DNA of 6,773 nt from JBCCYM01 sp039190005 (GTDB lineage: Bacteria; Pseudomonadota; Gammaproteobacteria; UBA12402): the NCBI GenBank assembly GCA_039190005.1, contig JBCCYM010000080.1, positions 1 through 6,773 on the forward strand, in the 5' to 3' direction. The notes under the pieces were generated by a model. That model saw only the letters and a program-made list of their open reading frames with translations, did no database searches and was not told where the DNA came from. The translations under genes were made by a program, and so were the position numbers. This document shows positions 1 through 4,871 of this stretch, piece after piece. Each line of letters opens with the position of its first letter. Positions within the stretch are counted from its first letter, which is position 1.

Positions 1-1290
1 ATCTGTCTTGTTCCATTCATAAACTATTTGTTCATATTCTTTCTTGTTAAGATAACAATGGCTAAATAATTTTTCCTCTGGTGACAGTAAAACATTACGT
101 AATAAATTTATATAATGTGAAGATAAAGAATGTATCTGAGAAACCGAAAATAAATCCTTTCGATATCTCAATCTAAAATTAAAATAACCCTTCACTTCTT
201 CATATTCTAAAAGTAATTCAGAACCTGCAATATCAATATTAAAACGTTTATTGACACTTGCCTCGCATTCTCCAAAATCAAATAGCTTATTCTTAAGATT
301 CGTTTGTGCAAAACCCACATTAAGTTTTTTGATTGGCGAATCTTGTATCATGTACTGAGTAGGCAAGTAACTATGCCTAACAATTGATTGCAACTCTATT
401 CTAAGATGGTCTATCACACCCAATAATGTGGTTTGTGTATCCAAATCCAATGCAAAAATGAGTGTATTAATATGAGCACCATAGATAAAATCAGCACCTT
501 GCTTGATTGCCACAGGATAACTTACCTGTGCCGTTGTTTGCTTACTATAACGTGCCACCAATACTGACCAAATGAGCATAAATATATTATTATTCGAAAC
601 CTTCAGATTGAGATTCTTAGTCCATAAGGCATAGTCAGATTTTTTAATTGAAAATTGTTTCTCTCCGATTAAATTCGTTTTAGTTTTAGATTTACTGTAA
701 GGCAATTCATTTTTAGGTGGCAATGCTTTCAGCTTTTCTGACCAAAATCCTTTAGATACTTCAAAGCAAGACTGAATGTTATTTTCTAGTGACACTGTTA
801 TATCTGAAATCCTCTTCTCCTGATCTCTGATTTTCTGTACAGCCATACCATTATAATAACGAGAAAATTGATCAATAAAGTAATCAAATGATAACCCATC
901 AATTAAAACATGATGAAAAACAATAATAAAGATATGAACTTGCTCAGACTTCTTAAAAACACCAAAACGGTATAGTGGTCCTTGTTCAAGTCGAAAAGGT
1001 TGCTTGACAAAATCAGCTTGACCTTTACATGAATTGAATATTTGTAATTCTAGAATAGATGCATTCTTGATCCAATATAGCTTTTCACCCTCTTCAATGA
1101 GGTGACTGTTCATTAATATATGATCATGAACAAATTTATGCACTGCTCTATTTAATTGAACTAGATCTAAACCCCCAGTAATGGTTTGATCAAAAACAAT
1201 GTTATAATCCGCTCTCAACGGATCTAACTGATACTCTGTCCAAAATAAACGCGTATATGGTGAGATCCTTAGTTTGCTTATTATTTTCAT
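1..1290 (-). CDS. Nonribosomal peptide synthetase, N-terminal condensation domain (3' part outside window)
   Basis: The frame stays open from ATG at 1290 to the left edge, giving 430 residues with no stop. Residues 126-132 read HHVLIDG, the HHxxxDG active-site motif of NRPS condensation (C) domains; H127 is the expected catalytic histidine. Other C-domain landmarks are SPYTRLFWTEYQL (10-22, C1 region), FWSEKLKALP near 185, GAHINT (271-276, matching the GxFVNT motif) and FAQTNLKNKLFDF near 327-339. The end (LNKKEYEQIVYEWNKTD, 414-430) resembles the usual linker into an adenylation domain, which should follow outside the window. C domains join the upstream acyl or aminoacyl group to the amino acid on the downstream carrier protein, in the cytoplasm. 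Opening with a C domain means either a lipoinitiating starter module or an enzyme fed by another synthetase. The Shine-Dalgarno is weak (AGG, 10 bases before ATG). The product cannot be inferred. The family call is secure; the C-domain subtype is not. Confidence 0.9.
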   Translation of the reverse strand, partial: MKIISKLRISPYTRLFWTEYQLDPLRADYNIVFDQTITGGLDLVQLNRAVHKFVHDHILMNSHLIEEGEKLYWIKNASILELQIFNSCKGQADFVKQPFRLEQGPLYRFGVFKKSEQVHIFIIVFHHVLIDGLSFDYFIDQFSRYYNGMAVQKIRDQEKRISDITVSLENNIQSCFEVSKGFWSEKLKALPPKNELPYSKSKTKTNLIGEKQFSIKKSDYALWTKNLNLKVSNNNIFMLIWSVLVARYSKQTTAQVSYPVAIKQGADFIYGAHINTLIFALDLDTQTTLLGVIDHLRIELQSIVRHSYLPTQYMIQDSPIKKLNVGFAQTNLKNKLFDFGECEASVNKRFNIDIAGSELLLEYEEVKGYFNFRLRYRKDLFSVSQIHSLSSHYINLLRNVLLSPEEKLFSHCYLNKKEYEQIVYEWNKTD

Positions 1291-1334
1291 TGTTTAGCTA
1301 CCTAACCCGAGTAGTATTTATAACTCCATTGTCA

Positions 1335-1364
1335 ATTATACTTCATTTTCGGGATAATGGTCAA
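1335..1364 (-). promoter_or_regulatory. Sigma70-type promoter of the NRPS gene
   Basis: On the minus strand, a -35 box TTGACC (1364-1359) is separated by 18 bases from a perfect -10 box TATAAT (1340-1335). Transcription should start near 1328, giving a leader of about 38 bases before the NRPS ATG at 1290. The match (5/6 and 6/6) and position make this the best promoter in the gap. It suggests the NRPS is transcribed independently of the integrase upstream. Confidence 0.7.
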
Positions 1365-1376
1365 AAAAGGATGGCA

Positions 1377-1401
1377 ATTCAATAGTTAACTCTTATTGAA
1401 T
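1377..1401. repeat. Inverted repeat just upstream of the NRPS promoter
   Basis: Perfect 8-base arms ATTCAATA (1377-1384) and TATTGAAT (1394-1401) are separated by 9 bases. The repeat lies 13 bases upstream of the -35 box of the NRPS promoter. That is a plausible site for a dimeric regulator, though AT-rich DNA yields such repeats by chance. No protein is assigned. Confidence 0.4.
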
Positions 1402-1419
1402 AAAGTCATATAGAATAAC

Positions 1420-1436
1420 TATTATTGTCAATAATA
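1420..1436. repeat. 17-base palindrome upstream of the NRPS promoter
   Basis: TATTATTG (1420-1427) and CAATAATA (1429-1436) form perfect 8-base arms around a single central T. This is a compact dyad of the kind bound by helix-turn-helix dimers. It lies about 56 bases upstream of the -35 box and 18 bases beyond the first inverted repeat, consistent with an upstream operator or activator site. The half-site does not match the Fur hexamer. Confidence 0.4.
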
Positions 1437-1587
1437 AACAACATAACAAGCATTACCTTTACAATCATTCAGTCATGGTCGCCAAAAATCAAACGATTTA
1501 TTGAGCAAGGTTGCCAAAGATTATTTACACCTCTCGCTGCGCTATATGATAAAAATTCTGACATGGCATAGCAAAAAGAATAAATCC

Positions 1588-1624
1588 CGCGTCTCTTTCC
1601 ATTTTTCACCCAGAAAGTGACGCG
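1588..1624. repeat. Stem-loop downstream of the integrase gene
   Basis: Arms 1588-1599 (CGCGTCTCTTTC) and 1613-1624 (GAAAGTGACGCG) pair at 11 of 12 positions, with one T-T mismatch, around a 13-base loop. The stem is GC-rich at its base in otherwise AT-rich DNA. On the minus strand it is followed by GGGATTTATTC and then TTTTT, so the T-run is about 11 bases from the stem. It could help end integrase transcripts, but it is not a classical intrinsic terminator. Confidence 0.45.
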
Positions 1625-1690
1625 AATGTAGAAAAACCGCTAATTTAGCAAATAATGCCGAATAATTCTTCTACTAATTGGATACCAAAT

Positions 1691-2950
1691 TTAATCTTTC
1701 AAAAGTTTTTTCCTCCGATTTACTAACTGCTTGACCGCATCCGCTTTATACTCTGGCGCCAGATGCGCATATTTGAGTGTTGTTTTAAAATCTGTGTGAC
1801 CCAATAATTCACGTACTGTATTTAAGTCTACGCCAGACATGACTAATTGTGACGCATAATCATGGCGTAAATCATGCCAACGGAAATTATCAATTTTCGC
1901 GTCTTGCAGTAATTTTTTCCATGCCTTGTTCATATTATCAAATTGACTCTTACCATCTTTAGCAGGAAAAACAGGGCCCGTATTACCATATTTTTTCTCA
2001 GTCTGTTTTAACCAATCTTTTAAGATTTTTAAAGTATCAGCATCCAATGGAATAAATCTTGGTTTTTTAGTTTTGGTAACTTCTTTTGTCAATTTTAAAC
2101 CTGATTTTGTAAGGTCAACGTTAACCTCACGGCGAATACGGCGCAATTCACAAAGACGCATCCCTGAGGCAAGCGATAATAAAACCTTTGGTTTTAAACT
2201 ATCGACAAACTTTTGTTGTCGTAAATCAGGAAGTAAAGGATAACTTCGCGCTTTGCGCCAGCGGTTTGCTTCTGCTCTTTTACACCTTATTGTTTCTTCG
2301 CGAGCGTCTAAAGCGAATAATAAATTTTGATACTCTTTTTGTGTTAAATAACGAATGCGATGATCATTTTCGACCTTAGCTTTTTTTAATCTGGCTAATG
2401 GATTTTCTTTAATAATCTTCCAAGAAACTGCTCGCGACAATGCTGCTTGCAAGGTTGTTAAATAACGATTAATACTTGCCGAACTAATTGCTTTTTCACC
2501 TTCCATGCGTTTAGCTTTCCATTTATCAATTAAATATGGTGTAATCTGGGTCAGGTTTTTATTACCAAACAAACGACAAAATTCTTTTAGCGGAAATAAT
2601 TCTTTTTGCCAAGTATCAGGTTTTTCGGCTTTAAACCAGGGGGTATATTCTTGCCGGATAAATTTTTCTAAAGTAATACCATCTTGTAAGTTATACTTTG
2701 CGGTAGGATCAATGCCGCGTGCTACTTGTCCTAGAATGTCTTTAGCTTTTTGTCGTGCTTGCGCCGGTGTTATAACAACAGCATTACCAATGCTAATAAA
2801 TTTACCACGACCATAATTGCAGCGGTAGGTCATTCTACCAGAGGGGAAAATTGTTAATGTTAACCCTTTCAGTTTCTCATCTCTTACCTCATACCGTTGC
2901 GGTTTGAAAGGTAGTTTTTTAAGCAAGCTACTGTTAATCACGGCTATCAT
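1691..2950 (-). CDS. Tyrosine recombinase/integrase, DUF4102 (P4-like) type
   Basis: This is a 419-residue site-specific recombinase that would integrate and excise the element. Residues about 8-85 match the arm-type DNA-binding domain DUF4102, with LKGLTLTIFPSG and ITPAQARQKAKDILGQVARG. A SAM-like core-binding domain follows at about 93-190, then the catalytic domain at about 200-405. Catalytic residues are visible: R265 (GMRLCEL), K293 (TKTKKPR), H359 and R362 (HDLRH), H385 (LLGHTD) and nucleophile Y394 (KYAHL), so the enzyme looks intact. A charged stretch of about 30 residues (218-250) lengthens the segment before R265. I chose ATG at 2950 because GGAGG lies 6 bases upstream. A TTG at 2986 would add 12 residues but coincides with the predicted transcription start and lacks a binding site. 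Integrases of this class commonly target tRNA 3' ends, matching the tRNA-Arg fragment nearby. Confidence 0.95.
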   Translation of the reverse strand: MIAVINSSLLKKLPFKPQRYEVRDEKLKGLTLTIFPSGRMTYRCNYGRGKFISIGNAVVITPAQARQKAKDILGQVARGIDPTAKYNLQDGITLEKFIRQEYTPWFKAEKPDTWQKELFPLKEFCRLFGNKNLTQITPYLIDKWKAKRMEGEKAISSASINRYLTTLQAALSRAVSWKIIKENPLARLKKAKVENDHRIRYLTQKEYQNLLFALDAREETIRCKRAEANRWRKARSYPLLPDLRQQKFVDSLKPKVLLSLASGMRLCELRRIRREVNVDLTKSGLKLTKEVTKTKKPRFIPLDADTLKILKDWLKQTEKKYGNTGPVFPAKDGKSQFDNMNKAWKKLLQDAKIDNFRWHDLRHDYASQLVMSGVDLNTVRELLGHTDFKTTLKYAHLAPEYKADAVKQLVNRRKKLLKD

Positions 2951-2956
2951 AGGAGA

Positions 2957-2961
2957 CCTCC
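2957..2961 (-). promoter_or_regulatory. Ribosome binding site fixing the integrase start
   Basis: On the minus strand a perfect GGAGG (2961-2957) lies 6 bases before ATG at 2950. This supports a 419-residue integrase rather than the longer reading from TTG at 2986. Confidence 0.8.
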
Positions 2962-2964
2962 ATT

Positions 2965-2984
2965 TGGTGATGCTATGGTGATGC
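2965..2984. repeat. Tandem direct repeat at the integrase transcription start
   Basis: TGGTGATGC occurs twice, at 2965-2973 and 2976-2984, separated by TA, so the period is 11 bases (about one helical turn). The pair spans roughly +1 to +20 of the integrase transcript and ends just before its ribosome binding site. Position and phasing suit a repressor, recombination directionality factor or integrase arm site. This is inferred from sequence only. Confidence 0.5.
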
Positions 2985-2990
2985 AATTAC

Positions 2991-3019
2991 ATTATAGTTA
3001 CTTATTAATCGATATTCAA
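2991..3019 (-). promoter_or_regulatory. Sigma70-type promoter of the integrase gene
   Basis: On the minus strand, -35 TTGAAT (3019-3014) is 17 bases from a perfect -10 TATAAT (2996-2991). The start is expected near 2984, giving a leader of about 34 bases to ATG at 2950. The promoter lies between the integrase and the tRNA fragment, inside the element. Confidence 0.7.
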
Positions 3020-3135
3020 CCATACAAACCCATGCCAGATATTAATACGTTTATAATCAATTACTTAAATGAAAATTACTGGACTGGCCTTGCCTACGAT
3101 TTGACTGAGTTGTATAGTCTTATATTACAAAAATT

Positions 3136-3183
3136 CCCCTCCTAAGGAGAAGGTCACAGGTTCTAATCCTGTTCGGGGCACCA
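3136..3183 (+). pseudogene. 3' fragment of tRNA-Arg(CCU); probable att site
   Basis: Reading the plus strand: anticodon loop CTCCTAA (3139-3145, anticodon CCT at 3141-3143), 3' anticodon strand GGAGA (3146-3150), five-base variable loop, T stem ACAGG/CCTGT (3156-3160, 3168-3172), T loop TTCTAAT, acceptor 3' strand TCGGGGC (3173-3179), discriminator A and encoded CCA (3181-3183). Upstream there is no matching acceptor strand (GCCCCGA expected) and no D arm. The 5' anticodon strand TTCCC pairs only partly with GGAGA: C-A mismatch and T-G wobble. Sequence identity to a real tRNA therefore seems to begin at or just before the anticodon loop, as is typical of integrase cores in tRNA genes. T loop position 57 is T rather than the usual purine. 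This fragment cannot make a tRNA; it should match the 3' end of an intact tRNA-Arg elsewhere. Confidence 0.8.
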
Positions 3184-3258
3184 GTTTAATCAATGGCTTA
3201 TAATAAACTATAATGGGCGCATTCTAGCCCCAAGCGCGACAATCCACGCGCAAACAAT

Positions 3259-3287
3259 TTGACACAGCGTGAACACTTTTACATAAT
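3259..3287 (+). promoter_or_regulatory. Sigma70-type promoter of the carboxypeptidase gene
   Basis: A consensus -35 TTGACA (3259-3264) is separated by 17 bases from -10 CATAAT (3282-3287, 5/6). Transcription should begin near 3294, giving an unusually long leader of about 130 bases. The site lies on the chromosomal side of the tRNA fragment, so element insertion would not have removed it. Confidence 0.65.
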
Positions 3288-3347
3288 TAACCGACCTTGA
3301 AGACTAACTTAGATGAACCGTTCACGATCAGCGATAATAAGTGTTCA
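3270..3347. repeat. Inverted TGAAC motifs in the carboxypeptidase promoter and leader
   Basis: TGAACACTT (3270-3278, in the promoter spacer) is the exact reverse complement of AAGTGTTCA (3339-3347, in the leader). Between them is a dyad TGAAC-C-GTTCA (3314-3324). The half-site TGAAC/GTTCA thus occurs four times in 78 bases. This could be a multi-site operator or RNA structure; no regulator is assigned. Confidence 0.35.
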
Positions 3348-3427
3348 TTTTCTCAGAAATACCCACTTTAAGGTGAAAAAATACAATCTGTGATAGATCG
3401 AAAAATTTAATAGTTATAGGAGTTGAT

Positions 3428-4729
3428 ATGAAATATCGTTTTATTCTACTAATGGCTGTCGCAATAATAGGCATTGAGCCATGCTGTGTTTATAGTAACA
3501 ATATTTCTCACACATCAGACAAACAATACAGTCCGCCACTTAACAAATTTGGTGCGGTTGATGTAAAAGCGCATGTGCCGCTCGCCGAACAAGTGACACC
3601 TAAACCAGCTGGTTTTACCGACCCCGTACTTGACCCTCTAACTAAACGTTGGCCGGAGACTATCGCAAGCCCGCCTGAGCTAAATGTGGCAAGTTATATT
3701 CTAATGTCGGCAACAACCGGTAGCATACTTGCCGCGTACAATGCTAACAAACGTCTCCCACCTGCCAGCATCACCAAACTTATGCTCATATACATTGTAG
3801 CGCAAGACATTCAAAATGGTTCACTAAAACTCGACGATGTTGTCAAAGTACCCGAGGTGGCTTGGGCGACTGGTGGCTCAAGAATGTTCCTAAAACCTAA
3901 TATGAAAGTTTCGGTTAAGCAACTTATCCAGGGCATTCTTGTCGATTCAGGCAATGACGCCACAGTCACCCTTGCCATGCATATTGCTGGCACACAAAGC
4001 GCTTTTGTCGACATGATGAACCGACAAGCTAAACTATTAGGCCTGGTCAATACCCATTTTACTGATGTCATGGGGCTACCCGCTCCCGCTCACTATAGTA
4101 GCGCGAGAGATTTGGCAATACTCGCACGGGCGATTGTGACTCAATATCCACAATACCAGAGTTGGTTTAGTCAAAAATCTTTTACATTTAACAATATTAA
4201 ACAGTACAATTACAATAAGTTGTTATTTATTTATCCCGATGCCGATGGCTTAAAAACCGGATCCAAAAATAGCGCCGGTTTCTCCTTAGTTGGCACAGCT
4301 AAACAGCCTGATAACCCCATGAGATTAATAAGTGTGGTACTCAACGCGCCTAACGCGCAAGCCAGTGCCACAGATAGCAAAACATTGTTAATCTATGGCT
4401 TTAGGTCTTTTAAAGATGTCACCTTATATCCAAGCAGATCGACCTTGCAAAAATTACGTGTTTATGGTGGCAAGCATAAAATGGTCGACGTAGGTGTTGA
4501 GAAAAAGTTAGTCGTTACAATACCTAAACAAAGCAATATGAAACCCAAAACACATCTTGTATTAAATGATGGCATACACGTCCCCATCAAGATGAATCAA
4601 GTTGTGGGAAAAGTTGAAGTTACACTGGACGATACTGTTATAAAAACAGTGCCAGCAGTATCATTATACGCGAACCCGAAAGGCGGCATAATAAGATCAG
4701 TATATGATTATTTTGCCAAATGGCTATAG
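3428..4729 (+). CDS. dacA: D-alanyl-D-alanine carboxypeptidase (PBP5/DacA family)
   Basis: This 433-residue penicillin-binding protein would remove the terminal D-Ala from peptidoglycan pentapeptides in the periplasm, limiting cross-linking and helping set cell shape. All three serine DD-peptidase motifs are present: SITK (114-117, nucleophile S114), SGN (174-176) and KTG (276-278), with PBP5-like spacing. A signal peptide covers about residues 1-23 (MKYRF, hydrophobic core, possible VYS-N cleavage). The C-terminal beta domain of the family (PBP5_C) spans about 328-415. The end (GGIIRSVYDYFAKWL) looks like the amphipathic helix that anchors PBP5-type enzymes to the inner membrane. The catalytic serine is about 70 residues further in than in E. 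coli PBP5, owing to a proline-rich linker. ATG at 3428 has AGGAG 5 bases upstream. The DacA versus DacC/DacD paralogue cannot be settled, so the symbol is by family. Confidence 0.93.
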   Translation: MKYRFILLMAVAIIGIEPCCVYSNNISHTSDKQYSPPLNKFGAVDVKAHVPLAEQVTPKPAGFTDPVLDPLTKRWPETIASPPELNVASYILMSATTGSILAAYNANKRLPPASITKLMLIYIVAQDIQNGSLKLDDVVKVPEVAWATGGSRMFLKPNMKVSVKQLIQGILVDSGNDATVTLAMHIAGTQSAFVDMMNRQAKLLGLVNTHFTDVMGLPAPAHYSSARDLAILARAIVTQYPQYQSWFSQKSFTFNNIKQYNYNKLLFIYPDADGLKTGSKNSAGFSLVGTAKQPDNPMRLISVVLNAPNAQASATDSKTLLIYGFRSFKDVTLYPSRSTLQKLRVYGGKHKMVDVGVEKKLVVTIPKQSNMKPKTHLVLNDGIHVPIKMNQVVGKVEVTLDDTVIKTVPAVSLYANPKGGIIRSVYDYFAKWL

Positions 4730-4759
4730 ACGAACAAATTGGATAATAACTCGAAATAA

Positions 4760-4771
4760 CTAAAATTTTAG
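4760..4771. repeat. 12-base perfect palindrome between convergent genes
   Basis: CTAAAATTTTAG is perfectly self-complementary and lies 31 bases after the carboxypeptidase stop. It is too AT-rich and loopless to be a good terminator by itself. I assign no role. Confidence 0.3.
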
Positions 4772-4831
4772 ATGTAAAAAACTAGTGCATCACCGCGCTT
4801 GTTGGTGTATTTGACTGAAGCGACAAGGTTA

Positions 4832-4871
4832 AACATATTGCTTTATTGATATTCGTTACTAACAATATGTT
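4832..4871. terminator. Possible weak bidirectional stem-loop between convergent genes
   Basis: AACATATTG (4832-4840) and CAATATGTT (4863-4871) form perfect 9-base arms around a 22-base loop. The right arm overlaps the stop codon of the MATE gene. The stem is AT-rich and no clean T-run follows on either strand, so an intrinsic terminator role is uncertain. It is nevertheless the longest stem I found in the 140-base convergent gap. On the minus strand a T6 run (4781-4776) lies further downstream after a weak CACC/GGTG stem. Confidence 0.3.

Larger units (their letters stand above)
1291..1690. other. Non-coding gap between integrase and NRPS
   Basis: These 400 bases hold the NRPS leader and promoter and the two inverted repeats near 1377-1436. 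They also hold a strong hairpin at 1588-1624 and a small minus-strand palindrome, GCTAAATTAGC (1649-1639), followed by GGTTTTT. The last lies 42 bases beyond the integrase stop and could be a weak terminator. Reading both strands I find no convincing gene. The longest minus-strand candidate I noticed, 25 codons at 1525-1602, has no ribosome binding site. Confidence 0.6.
1..3183. mobile_element. Right end of a putative tRNA-Arg-integrated genomic island carrying an NRPS
   Basis: Three things combine here. A tRNA-targeting type tyrosine recombinase (1691-2950) starts about 190 bases from a truncated tRNA-Arg(CCU) 3' end (3136-3183). The cargo to its left is an NRPS gene. GC is lower to the left of the fragment than to its right: about 31-35% against 42% on hand-counted sample rows. 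Because the tRNA fragment lies on the plus strand, the lost 5' half, and thus the intact or rebuilt tRNA, should lie to the left, with the island between. The left boundary is outside the window, so inclusion of the NRPS is inferred from proximity. Alternatives are an old, decayed element or a tRNA fragment unrelated to this integrase. Confidence 0.6.
2951..3427. other. Gap between integrase and carboxypeptidase genes, spanning the att junction
   Basis: From left to right it holds the integrase ribosome binding site, the tandem repeat, the integrase promoter, about 115 bases of element end, the tRNA-Arg fragment with its putative att core (3136-3183), the plus-strand carboxypeptidase promoter (3259-3287) and a leader of about 130 bases. 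A small inverted repeat GCGCG/CGCGC (3234-3238, 3247-3251) lies just before that promoter. One plus-strand frame is open for 56 codons (2975-3145), ending inside the tRNA anticodon loop. It has no well-placed ribosome binding site, so I do not call it a gene. Confidence 0.6.

Noticed and set aside
1394..1434. A second NRPS promoter starting at TTGACA inside the palindrome
   Set aside because: At usual spacings the best -10 candidate is TATGAC at 15 bases, much weaker than the TTGACC/TATAAT pair downstream.
1420..1436. Fur box controlling a siderophore NRPS
   Set aside because: The palindrome half-site (CAATAATA) does not match the GATAAT repeat of Fur, and only one GATAAT occurs near the promoter, so no siderophore claim is made.
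1525..1602. 25-codon minus-strand open frame in the integrase-NRPS gap
   Set aside because: It is very short, without a ribosome binding site, and part of it is the hairpin arm at 1588-1599.
2188..2379. Plus-strand open frame of 63 codons
   Set aside because: It lies wholly antisense inside the intact integrase gene, has no ribosome binding site, and the peptide shows no recognisable domain.
2505..2816. Plus-strand open frame of 103 codons
   Set aside because: It is antisense to the integrase N-terminal and core-binding domains, whose motifs are clear; the plus-strand reading is a shadow.
2951..2986. Longer integrase from TTG at 2986
   Set aside because: TTG sits at the predicted transcription start, has no Shine-Dalgarno, and adds a non-family tail; ATG 2950 has GGAGG at ideal spacing.
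3100..3183. Complete tRNA-Arg gene
   Set aside because: No 5' acceptor strand complementary to TCGGGGC and no D arm can be found upstream of the anticodon loop, and the anticodon stem is broken.
3214..3232. Terminator just after the tRNA fragment (GGGC/GCCC stem)
   Set aside because: The stem is only 4-5 base pairs and no T-run follows.
3811..4071. Minus-strand open frame of 86 codons
   Set aside because: It lies antisense within the carboxypeptidase catalytic domain, across the SGN motif; coding on the plus strand is unambiguous.
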